From assembly GCA_003157175.1 (NCBI GenBank), contig PMIQ01000099.1, positions 7,376 through 22,400 on the forward strand: DNA of 15,025 nucleotides, given 5' to 3'. Below the pieces are notes generated by a model. It ran no database searches, had not been told where the DNA came from, and saw only the letters and a program-made list of their open reading frames with translations. A program made the translations under genes and the position numbers. Shown here piece by piece: positions 7,912 to 14,005 of this stretch; within the stretch, counting starts at the first letter, position 1; each line of letters begins with the position of its first letter. The DNA comes from Chloroflexota bacterium. GTDB taxonomy: Bacteria > Chloroflexota > Limnocylindria > Limnocylindrales > CSP1-4.

Positions 7912-8331
7912 ATGCCTCGGCTCGCGCTGCGCGATAAGTCGCTCGTTCAGGTCGCGGCCATCGTCGTGCTCCTGTGCGCAGTGACGGCTTGCGCGCCCCG
8001 CTACTCCGGGCCGCCATTCGCCCGAAACGACACGGATCGCACCGGCATCGTCCGTGTCGTCGGAACGAATGGTCGAGTCGATTTCGTCGTTCCGCCGCAC
8101 AGTTCCGTCATGATCAGCGTCCCGACAACGATTGGGGCGGTGACTGCGGAATGGCTCTTCTTCGACGACTGTTCGTCTGGCGTCCACAGCTTCGACGGCC
8201 CCATCCAAGGCAGTAGTCACTTTGCGTTTCTCACTGGAGATACCGTTGAGTATGGCTCCGACAGCACTCCGCCCCCTGACATTCAGGATGCGGTTTCAAC
8301 GACGGCGTGCGAAAACGTGACACCGCCATGA
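7912..8331 (+). CDS. Small predicted lipoprotein of unknown function
   Basis: From ATG 7912 the product is 139 residues. It begins with a classic lipoprotein signal: charged MPRLALRDK, a hydrophobic run VQVAAIVVLLCAV, and a lipobox-like VTAC with the lipid-accepting cysteine at residue 27. The mature part of about 112 residues is predicted soluble, rich in Val, Ser, Thr and Asp (GIVRVVGTNGRVDF, VVPPHSSVMIS), with two further cysteines in the mature domain (FDDCSSG and TTACENV) that could pair. No family was recognised. A weak GTGGG lies just before the start; ATGs at 7864 and 7870 are in frame but would give an implausibly long leader. It sits wholly inside the inverted-repeat element and is its only evident cargo. 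Confidence 0.75.
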   Translation: MPRLALRDKSLVQVAAIVVLLCAVTACAPRYSGPPFARNDTDRTGIVRVVGTNGRVDFVVPPHSSVMISVPTTIGAVTAEWLFFDDCSSGVHSFDGPIQGSSHFAFLTGDTVEYGSDSTPPPDIQDAVSTTACENVTPP

Positions 8332-8333
8332 GC

Positions 8334-8345
8334 CGAGGCGCCTCG
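8334..8345. repeat. 12-bp perfect palindrome after the lipoprotein gene
   Basis: CGAGGCGCCTCG is its own reverse complement and begins three bases after the lipoprotein stop. With no loop and no T tract it is a poor terminator; it could be a protein site or chance in GC-rich DNA. Confidence 0.35.
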
Positions 8346-8415
8346 CGGCTTATGGCGCGTGGCCCAACTCTTGGACAGAGGGTGGGGATCTCGGCGAGCC
8401 AACCTGAGCGTGAAC

Positions 8416-8431
8416 TTTCATTCACAGGCTC
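8416..8431 (-). repeat. Right terminal inverted repeat
   Basis: The reverse complement of 7849-7864 without mismatch. It is followed by TTA (8432-8434), the right copy of the putative target duplication. Confidence 0.85.
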
Positions 8432-8511
8432 TTAGTCGCTGTCACCTTCGAGCCCCGTCCGATGCAGAAGAATCGCACCGTGACGCTTCGCCGATCAACC
8501 CGATGGCCGGA

Positions 8512-8538
8512 GGCGCGCGCGTGCTGCCTGCGCGCACC
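8512..8538 (-). terminator. Possible terminator hairpin downstream of the SorC regulator
   Basis: A 10-position GC stem (8512-8521 with 8529-8538, one mismatch and one G-T pair) around a seven-base loop lies about 30 bases beyond the stop of the SorC gene on the minus strand. There is no T tract, so the call rests on position and stem strength only. Confidence 0.3.
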
Positions 8539-8568
8539 AGGCCCACGCAGGCGCTCGGTCCGGGCCGC

Positions 8569-9579
8569 CTACCGCCCGGATTCGACCAGGGCAAGCGCGG
8601 CGGCGGCCGTAGGCTCGTCGGTGATGAGGAGGTGCAGCAATCCGGTGCGGGCCCCCGCGACGATCGTCTCGACCTTGTTCGAGCCGGCGGCGATGCCAAT
8701 CACGCGCGGCACCTTGCGCAGGGTCTCGATTGGGATAGAGATCGTGCGCCGCTCCCATTCATCGGCGAGGAACGAGCCGTCGAGTCGGACGAGATGGCCT
8801 GCCACGTCGCCGACGGCGCCTCGCGCGGTAAGGCGGCTCCGCCCAGCGTCGTCGAGGCGATCCATCACCGTGCCGTATCCGGGCGTATGGCGCGGGGCGC
8901 CGCTCATGCCGACGAGGGCCAGACGCAACTCCCCCCAGAAGCGGGTCGTGGCTGTGACCGCGCTGTCCGCGAGCAGGGCCGCCGTCGTCGCTTCGTCATC
9001 CAGCAGGCCCGGGGCGTGCAGCATCCGCACTGACGCCCCCACCCGCTCCGCCATTCGTCGGGCGATCTCGTTGCTGTTGAGGTGCGGGTTGCTCGAGTCC
9101 CAGCCACCGACGAGTGGCACGACAACGGTCCGCGGCAGGCTCGCGGCCGGCAGCGCCGCGACCAGCGACTCGACGGTGTACCCGCCCGTCAGCCCGATCG
9201 CGCCGTCCGCCGGCAACTCCGCCGCCACCCGCGGAGCGGCCGCGACGCCGCACAGCCGCGCCGCCAGCGCCGGAGCAGTCTCGTGACCCGGCGTCACCCA
9301 GACCTCGACGCCGAGAGCCGTCGAAAGGGCGCGCGCCAGGGGCGCCGGCTCCTGCGGAGCGCCCTCCACCGAGATCCGCACCACGCCGGCGGAGCGGGCC
9401 GCGGCCAGCAGCCGCGACACCTTGGAAACCGAGAACCCCGTCAGCGCCGCGATCTCCGGCTGGCCGAGCGCGCGGACGTAGTACAACTCGGAGACAAGCC
9501 GGAGCATCTCGCGCTGGCCGGCCGCAGATTGGTCCGCTCCGGACCCGACCGTCTGAATGGCCGCCGTTCGATCGGTCAC
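8569..9579 (-). CDS. SorC-family sugar-responsive transcriptional regulator
   Basis: A 336-residue SorC (DeoR-like) regulator, near the family's usual length. The N-terminal DNA-binding region at about residues 25-75 shows the family pattern LVSELYYVRALGQPEIAALTG followed by SVSKVSRLLAAARSAGVVRI. The large sugar-phosphate-binding domain follows, with GLTGGYTVESLVAAL, VVPLVGGWDSSNPHLNSNEIARRMAE and, near the end, VIGIAAGSNKVETIVAGARTGLLHLLITDEPTA, typical of SorC, DeoR and CggR effector domains. Such proteins bind phosphorylated sugars and control adjacent sugar operons. I use the GTG at 9579, preceded by GAGG; an ATG at 9507 would remove the residues before the helix-turn-helix. It is divergent from a mannose-family PTS locus, its likely target. 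That locus is damaged, while the regulator appears intact. Confidence 0.93.
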   Translation of the reverse strand: MTDRTAAIQTVGSGADQSAAGQREMLRLVSELYYVRALGQPEIAALTGFSVSKVSRLLAAARSAGVVRISVEGAPQEPAPLARALSTALGVEVWVTPGHETAPALAARLCGVAAAPRVAAELPADGAIGLTGGYTVESLVAALPAASLPRTVVVPLVGGWDSSNPHLNSNEIARRMAERVGASVRMLHAPGLLDDEATTAALLADSAVTATTRFWGELRLALVGMSGAPRHTPGYGTVMDRLDDAGRSRLTARGAVGDVAGHLVRLDGSFLADEWERRTISIPIETLRKVPRVIGIAAGSNKVETIVAGARTGLLHLLITDEPTAAAALALVESGR

Positions 9580-9591
9580 GCCTGCCTCGGC

Positions 9592-9668
9592 TTGACAGTT
9601 CCAACCTCGTGCGCCGAGTATACTGCCAATACGGTCGCTGCAAGACGTGTCGTGATATTATTTGCAGC
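9592..9668. promoter_or_regulatory. Divergent promoter/operator region between SorC gene and PTS EIIA
   Basis: On the plus strand TTGACA (9592-9597) matches a -35 box. GAGTAT (9616-9621, spacer 18) or the better TATACT (9619-9624, spacer 21) could serve as -10. AGTATACT (9617-9624) is a perfect palindrome and may act in either direction. Further on, GCTGCAA (9637-9643) and TTGCAGC (9662-9668) form a spaced inverted repeat, a candidate SorC operator overlapping the EIIA leader. Sites are read by eye and unproven. Confidence 0.45.
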
Positions 9669-9688
9669 AGTGCCCCCGGAGGAATCGA

Positions 9689-10096
9689 GTGCGCTCGTTT
9701 CGGATCGTCATCGCCGGCCACGGCACGCTGCCCGCCGCCATGCTGGCGACGGCCGAGCTGATCTGCGGCGAGATCCCGGATCTGACCGCGGTCGGTCTCG
9801 CGTCCACCGAGACTCCCGACCACTACGCCGATAGCCTGCGCGCCGCGATCGGCCCCGACCACCGGCCCATCCTCGTGCTGGCCGACCTGCTCGGCGGAAC
9901 CCCATTCAACGTCGCATCGGCCATCGCACGCCGCTCGCCGCGCCTGGTCTGCGTGGCCGGCGTCAACCTGGCGATGGTCGTGGAAGCCGCCCTGTCCGTC
10001 GGGGCGCTGGACGATGCCCTGGTCGAGCGGCTGATCGAAGTTGGCCGGAGCGGCATCGTCGAGACGGAGCGTCATCGCGCCCGCCGCGTCTCCTGA
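9689..10096 (+). CDS. PTS mannose/fructose/sorbose-family EIIA component
   Basis: A 135-residue EIIA of the mannose superfamily, which takes phosphate from HPr onto a histidine and passes it to EIIB. The phosphorylated residue is H11 in IVIAGHGTLPAAML, matching H10 of E. coli ManX. The second family block ADLLGGTPFNVASAIA corresponds to the GGSPFNAA loop, and VCVAGVNLAMVVEAAL to the G-x-N-L-P/A-M segment. The GTG at 9689 has a strong ribosome site, GGAGG at 9678-9682, with a six-base gap; an upstream ATG at 9662 in the same frame lies inside a candidate operator repeat and is less likely. It appears intact, but the downstream EIIB, EIIC and EIID are damaged or missing, so it may have lost its partner or serve a regulatory role. 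No EI or HPr gene is in the window. Confidence 0.93.
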   Translation: MRSFRIVIAGHGTLPAAMLATAELICGEIPDLTAVGLASTETPDHYADSLRAAIGPDHRPILVLADLLGGTPFNVASAIARRSPRLVCVAGVNLAMVVEAALSVGALDDALVERLIEVGRSGIVETERHRARRVS

Positions 10097-10113
10097 CGAA
10101 GGGGTTCGCGCGC

Positions 10114-10314
10114 GTGAGCCTACGTCTCGTCCGCATCGACGACCGTCTGATCCACGGCCAGGTCGTGGCCGGCTGACTGCGCGCCCTCGGCGCGCAGCGG
10201 ATCGTGATCGTCGACGATGCCGCCGCTCGCGACGAGTTCTTGCGGGAGGTGCTCACTCTGGCGGCGCCGCAGGGCGTCCCCGTCGAGGTGGCACCGGCTT
10301 CGCCCACGCCATGA
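10114..10314 (+). pseudogene. PTS mannose-family EIIB, interrupted by in-frame TGA and truncated
   Basis: From GTG 10114, after GAAGGGG, the frame reads MSLRLVRIDDRLIHGQVVAG, the exact start of a mannose-family EIIB with its phosphorylated histidine (H14 in LIHGQV). Codon 21 is TGA (10174-10176), at the position where the family has a conserved tryptophan (GQVxxxW). After it the same frame continues as good EIIB, LRALGAQRIVIVDDAAARD then EFLREVLTLAAPQGVPVEV, up to about codon 59. It then loses similarity and ends at TGA 10312-10314, about 100 residues short of a normal EIIB of about 160. The sequence switches abruptly to EIID in another frame near 10290. Most likely a nonfunctional remnant; a one-base Trp-to-stop change, or a sequencing error, explains codon 21. 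Confidence 0.85.
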
Positions 10315-10766
10315 CGCCCATCATCCGCCGGCTCTACCGCACCGATGACGAGATCCGGGTCGCTCTCAAGCGCCATCTGGTCTTCTTCAAAACGGAGCCC
10401 AACTTCGGCAACATCGTGCACGGCACCGCCATGGAGGAGCGGCGGGCCAATGGAGCTGCGATCGACGACGACGGGATCAACTCGGTGAAGTCCGGCCTGA
10501 TGGGGCCACTGGCCGGCATCGGGGACACGCTGAGCCAGAGCACGATCACTCCGATCCTCCTGGCGCTCGTAATCGGGATCGCCGGCGGCACCGTAACCGG
10601 GTCTGCGGTCCCAACGCTCAGCGGCGCGACCGGGAACCCTCTGGGCGCGATCATCTATATGGTCCTGGTCTCGGTCGTGATCGTGGCCATCGGTTACACC
10701 GCCTGGATGGCGGGCTACGCTCGCGGCCGCTCGCTCGTCATCGACATCGTCATCGACATCCTTTGA
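10290..10766 (+). pseudogene. PTS mannose-family EIID, N-terminally truncated, first segment up to in-frame TGA
   Basis: In the frame of ATG 10311 the sequence reads GFAHAMTPIIRRLY, aligning with ALGFCFSMVPAIRRLY near residue 45 of E. coli ManZ. It then continues through LKRHLVFFKTEPNFGNIVHG, AMEERRANGAAIDDDGINSV and KSGLMGPLAGIGDTLSQSTI, all classic EIID blocks. Roughly the first 43 family residues and any start region are absent, because the preceding DNA is EIIB. Hydrophobic segments follow (PILLALVIGIAGGTVTG and IIYMVLVSVVIVAIGYTAWM). The segment ends at TGA 10764-10766, directly after a tandem 12-bp duplication (10737-10760) encoding VIDIVIDI. EIID normally forms the membrane channel with EIIC, and no EIIC gene remains. 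An internal ATG at 10311 could give a 151-residue product, but it is probably nonfunctional. Confidence 0.85.
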
Positions 10767-11210
10767 TCAGGCACCATCGATCGGGTTCTGGTCGGCGCCG
10801 GAGTCCTCGGAAACATGGTCCTGGGCGCCTTGGCTGCGACCTTTGTCGTGGTCAACCTGGTGCCGACGGTCGATATCTACGGCGCCCGGCTCAACCTGCA
10901 GGCGGCGATACTCGATCCGCTCTTCCCGGGCGCGCTCGCCCTCGGGCTGGTGGTGTTGACGTGGTGGCTGCTCAAGCGGGTCAACCCGCTGCTGCTCCTC
11001 GTCGTGTACCTGGTGATCTCGATCCTGGGCGCCTATCCGTTCTTCGGCCCGGACCACACCAGCTCGACCGACCCGGCTGCCCAATACCAGGTCTGCACGT
11101 CATCGCTGCTGCATCCTTACTACGCTTGCGGCGCGCCGCCGGCGCCGACGGCAGCGCCCACCGCCGTGCCCTCCGCCGTGCCCTCCGCCTCGCCGACGCC
11201 GGGACCGTAG
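10767..11210 (+). pseudogene. PTS mannose-family EIID, C-terminal segment in the same frame after the TGA
   Basis: The frame after the TGA continues without shift as SGTIDRVLVGAGVLGNMVLG, equivalent to the LQKLTEGASILGLFVMG region of ManZ, then ILDPLFPGALALGLVVLTWW and LLKRVNPLLLLVVYLVISIL, matching the last helices of EIID. An ATG at 10815 gives a 131-residue open frame. After the expected end (around GAYPFFGP, 11050) the frame runs on through about 45 residues ending in a Pro/Ala/Ser/Thr tail (TAAPTAVPSAVPSASPTPGP), which contains a short tandem repeat of GCCGTGCCCTCC at 11162-11185. The tail is not an EIID feature. This segment and the preceding one together are one broken gene. Confidence 0.8.
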
Positions 11211-11229
11211 CCGGCACCCAAGATAGGAA

Positions 11230-11263
11230 GCGGCCCCGACGCGAGGGGGAGCGTCGGGGCCGC
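11230..11263. terminator. Strong hairpin between converging EIID and gdhA
   Basis: A perfect 13-bp inverted repeat (11230-11242 with 11251-11263) around an eight-base loop GAGGGGGA, placed between the convergent ends of the EIID remnant and gdhA. There is no proper T tract on either strand; the minus strand reads TTCCTATCTT after the stem. Position and strength suggest a bidirectional terminator. Confidence 0.65.
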
Positions 11264-11286
11264 AAAGGGATTAGCGAAGCAATAGT

Positions 11287-12552
11287 TTACGGGTAAAGGC
11301 CGCGGACCGACGTGGCGTCCGCGACGCGTTGCACGGCGAGCAGGTAGGCGGCGGTCCTCATGTTGACCTGCTCGCGCAGGCTCGCCTCGAGCGTGCTCGC
11401 GAAGGCCCTGGTCATGATCTCGTGCAGCTTGTCGTTGACGTGCCCGATGCTCCAGAGGTCGCGATCGAGGTTCTGGACCCATTCGAAGTAGCTGACGGTC
11501 ACGCCGCCGGCATTGCACAGGATGTCGGGGATCAAGAACTTGCCGTTGGCGTAGAGGATTTCGTCCGCCTCGGGGGTCGTTGGTCCGTTCGCTCCTTCGG
11601 CAATCAGGCGAGCTTGGATCCGGCCGGCGTTGGCGGCAGTGATCTGGTTCTCCATGGCCGCGGGAATGAGGATGTCGGTATCGAGCTCGAGCAGCTCGGC
11701 GTTGCTGATGTCGCGCGAGCCGGGGAACCCCACGACGCTGCCGGTAGCGCGGCTGTGAGCGCTGACCGCCTCGATGTCGAGACCTTCCGGGCGGTAGATC
11801 GCGCCGCGCACGTCGCTGACGGCGATGACAGTGGCGCCCTCCTTCGCCATCAACCGCGCCGAGATGCCGCCCACGTTGCCGAAGCCCTGGACGGCGACCC
11901 GGCACTTGCGCAGGTCCATGCCGAGATGGCGCGCGGCATCCTGGATGGTGTATACGACGCCCTGAGCCGTCGCTTCGGTCCGACCTTCGGAGCCGCCGAG
12001 GGGGATCGGCTTGCCGGTGACCACGGCCGGGACGGTGTAGCCGACGTTCATCGAATACGTGTCCATAATCCAGGCCATCGTCTGGGCATTGGTGTTGACG
12101 TCCGGAGCCGGGATGTCCCGCTCGGGGCCGATCAGGATGGACAGCTCCGTGGCGAAGCGGCGGGTCAGGCCCTCGAGTTCGCGCAGGCTGAGCTTGCTCG
12201 GGTCGACCACGACTCCGCCCTTGCCGCCACCGAACGGCACGCCGACGACGGCGCATTTCCAGGTCATCCACATCGCCAGGGCCTTGACCTCGTCGAGGTC
12301 GACGTTCTGGTGGTACCGGATGCCGCCCTTCGCGGGGCCGCGCGAAAGATTGTGCTGGACGCGGTAGCCGGTGAAGACCTCGACCTCGCCGTCGTCCATC
12401 TTCACCGGGAAGTGGACTATGAGGGCTCGCTTCGGTTCCCGCAGCACCTTGCGCAGGCCGGCCGGAAGCTGCAGGCGTTCGGCCGCCAGATCGAATTGAC
12501 GCTGGGCCACGTCCCACGCGTTGATCTCTGCGACGAGTTGCTGTGTCGCCAT
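11287..12552 (-). CDS. gdhA: Glutamate dehydrogenase (Glu/Leu/Phe/Val dehydrogenase family)
   Basis: It catalyses reversible oxidative deamination of L-glutamate to 2-oxoglutarate and ammonia with NAD or NADP. From ATG 12552 the protein is 421 residues, typical of the hexameric catabolic/Gram-positive type. The substrate-domain lysines are K75 (RGPAKGGIRYH), K99 (MTWKCAVV) and K111 (PFGGGKGGV); their spacing of 24 and 12 equals that of K89, K113 and K125 in the Clostridium symbiosum enzyme. ERDIPAPDVNTNAQTMAWIM follows, and then the Rossmann signature VAVQGFGNVGG. Cofactor preference was not determined. I chose 12552 because GGAGGG lies about 10 bases upstream; in-frame ATGs at 12570 and 12582 lack support. 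A LysR gene lies upstream in the same direction with a 256-base gap. The gdhA symbol reflects the family; rocG or gudB naming is equally possible. Confidence 0.96.
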   Translation of the reverse strand: MATQQLVAEINAWDVAQRQFDLAAERLQLPAGLRKVLREPKRALIVHFPVKMDDGEVEVFTGYRVQHNLSRGPAKGGIRYHQNVDLDEVKALAMWMTWKCAVVGVPFGGGKGGVVVDPSKLSLRELEGLTRRFATELSILIGPERDIPAPDVNTNAQTMAWIMDTYSMNVGYTVPAVVTGKPIPLGGSEGRTEATAQGVVYTIQDAARHLGMDLRKCRVAVQGFGNVGGISARLMAKEGATVIAVSDVRGAIYRPEGLDIEAVSAHSRATGSVVGFPGSRDISNAELLELDTDILIPAAMENQITAANAGRIQARLIAEGANGPTTPEADEILYANGKFLIPDILCNAGGVTVSYFEWVQNLDRDLWSIGHVNDKLHEIMTRAFASTLEASLREQVNMRTAAYLLAVQRVADATSVRGLYP

Positions 12553-12808
12553 CGGCTGGAAACCCTCCATTGCCGGGACCATCCCCGTCGAAGCGTCGCC
12601 CCCGGCGCCCCAAAACGGCCCAACAGTGTCGCGGCGGCCTTCCGATCGGCTCGGAGAGCGGCGCCGCTCGATCGATCAACCTCAGTCTGGCGCTCCCCGG
12701 TCGAAATGCCACAGCCCAGATGGCATAGGCTGATGGGCCTATTGGCCTAACACTTCGTGCCACTTGTTGAGGCAGGCCATGGAATCCATTGGTATTTGGA
12801 TCGTTGGC
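12553..12808 (-). promoter_or_regulatory. Leader/promoter region upstream of glutamate dehydrogenase
   Basis: A 256-base gap between the LysR stop and the gdhA start, with no gene seen. Around 12723-12750 the sequence has clustered repeats: TAGGC-TGATGG-GCCTA as an inverted repeat, and a second GGCCTA just after (TTGGCCTAA). ATGGA-A-TCCAT at 12779-12789 is a further 11-nt palindrome. These could be regulator sites. No strong -35/-10 pair was recognised. Confidence 0.3.
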
Positions 12809-13756
12809 CTACGAAAGACGGGGCTGAGCATAGGCGGCGCCGAAGCGCTCCAGCTCGGCCAGGGCGGAGACGATCATGGGGTGGGAACGGCGCTCCGGGC
12901 GAATGACGGAGGCGATCCGCCGAGCGAGCGGCGGTTCTGTCGGGTGGATCGAGGCCCGAACCGGACGGTCGTGGATGGCCAGGCCGGGTAGCATGCCGAC
13001 CCCGAGGCCGGCCTCCACCAGGGCGATGATCACGCTGAAATCCTTGCAGTTGGACCGAACGTGCGGCTCGAACCCGCTCGACCGGCAGGCCCGCAGCGTC
13101 ACCTGGCCGAGGTGGCTGTCTTCGGTGTCCATGATCCAGAAGGAATCGCGATAGTCGGACAGCCGAACGGCCGCGCCGGCCACCGGGCTCGCGCGAAGCG
13201 CCGGACTCGGCGTGCTCGACTCCTCCGGGGGCAGCGCCAGGTAGAGCGGGTCGCGCATGAACTCGCAGAACTCGAGGCCGCCGTCCGAGACCCGCGCCGG
13301 CTCGTCGTACTCGTCCACGATGGCGAGGTCGATCTCGTCCATCTGGAGCGCGGTCAGGCTCTCGGCCGCCTCGAGGTCCCGCAGCGTGACGCGCAGCGCG
13401 GGATGCTGACGGCTCAGCGCGGTCATGACGGACGGCAGGATGGCCCGGGCCGCGGTCGGGAAGGCGGCCACCCGCAGCGTTCCGATGACGAGTTGCTGCA
13501 TCGAGGCCAGGTCCGCCTCCGCGGCGGCGATGGCGCCGGTGATCGTGTCGGCATGGCGGACGAGCAGCTGGGCGGCGTCGGTCAGACGGACGCGCCGGCC
13601 GCTCTTCTCGAGCAACTCCACGCCGGCCTCGCGCTCGAGGATGGCCAGCTGCTGGCTGACGGCCGACGGGGTGATGCTCATTGCCTCGGCGGCGGCCTTG
13701 ATCGAGCCGCGCCGCGAGATCTCGCGCAGTAGCTGCAACCGCCAGACGCCGAGCAT
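12809..13756 (-). CDS. LysR-family transcriptional regulator
   Basis: A 315-residue LysR protein from ATG 13756; the frame extends 14 residues further, but the family start MLGVWRLQLLREISRRGSIK begins here and CGGAG lies about 11 bases upstream. The winged helix-turn-helix covers residues 3-60, with KAAAEAMSITPSAVSQQLAI and LEREAGVELLEKSGRRVRLT matching the family. A linker helix rich in Ala and Glu follows, then the periplasmic-binding-like effector domain starting at GTLRVAAFPTAARAILPSV, with DLAIVDEYDEPARV and ALVEAGLGVGMLPGLAI. It is divergent from an aminotransferase gene and upstream of gdhA, so control of amino-acid nitrogen metabolism is plausible. Its effector is unknown. Confidence 0.94.
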   Translation of the reverse strand: MLGVWRLQLLREISRRGSIKAAAEAMSITPSAVSQQLAILEREAGVELLEKSGRRVRLTDAAQLLVRHADTITGAIAAAEADLASMQQLVIGTLRVAAFPTAARAILPSVMTALSRQHPALRVTLRDLEAAESLTALQMDEIDLAIVDEYDEPARVSDGGLEFCEFMRDPLYLALPPEESSTPSPALRASPVAGAAVRLSDYRDSFWIMDTEDSHLGQVTLRACRSSGFEPHVRSNCKDFSVIIALVEAGLGVGMLPGLAIHDRPVRASIHPTEPPLARRIASVIRPERRSHPMIVSALAELERFGAAYAQPRLS

Positions 13757-13842
13757 TCTGGTTCGACTCCGCCTTCGCGCCGCGCCCGACCGGCACACGA
13801 TCGGCCGGACCGGGCCCCCTGATAGTTTAGCTCGCCTTCATG

Positions 13843-13862
13843 GTTCAGCTAGGAAGCTGAAC
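13843..13862. promoter_or_regulatory. Candidate LysR operator in the divergent LysR/aminotransferase promoter region
   Basis: GTTCAGCT-AGGA-AGCTGAAC is a perfect 8-bp inverted repeat lying 86 bases from the LysR ATG. LysR proteins often bind dyads with T-N11-A in the gap between their own gene and a divergent target; this one contains TTCA and TGAA half-sites. The surrounding gap (13757-14005) shows no gene and no clear -35/-10 pair. Confidence 0.5.
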
Positions 13863-14005
13863 TTGATTTGCGTATGACCCGCTGCCATGCTCGGTCTGAT
13901 ACCCGGGATCCGGACGGCTTTCAGCCCGTCGCTCGGGCCGCCGAGCGAAGCGAGCGGACGCCAACCCAGGAATGCGCCGGCCGACCGAGCGACAGAGGTG
14001 ACGCG

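Larger units (their letters stand above)
7849..8431. mobile_element. 583-bp terminal-inverted-repeat element carrying a lipoprotein gene (MITE-like or non-autonomous IS)
   Basis: The ends are perfect 16-bp inverted repeats, GAGCCTGTGAATGAAA at 7849-7864 and its reverse complement at 8416-8431. The flanks carry a direct repeat: TTA at 7846-7848 and 8432-8434, or CTTAG at 7845-7849 and 8431-8435 if the outer base is assigned to the target. Perfect repeats plus a flanking duplication are the signature of transposition. A TNA target and a GAG-type end recall the IS1031 group of the IS5 family, but this is from memory, not a search. No transposase is encoded; the interior holds one lipoprotein gene, so the element would need a transposase supplied from elsewhere. 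Interior codon choice looks less GC-extreme than the neighbours. Confidence 0.7.

Noticed and set aside
8334..8345. CGAGGCGCCTCG palindrome as a terminator
   Set aside because: It has no loop and no T tract; listed only as a palindrome.
10174..10766. Genome-wide UGA-to-Trp reassignment as an explanation for the two in-frame TGAs
   Set aside because: rhaI, rhaB, the FHA gene, the DeoR gene and EIIA all end in TGA at their expected family ends, and the same locus also has a large deletion, so gene decay is simpler.
11120..12763. Minus-strand open frame (547 codons) over glutamate dehydrogenase in another frame
   Set aside because: Composition is Arg/Pro/Gly low complexity without domains; the gdhA frame carries all catalytic motifs.
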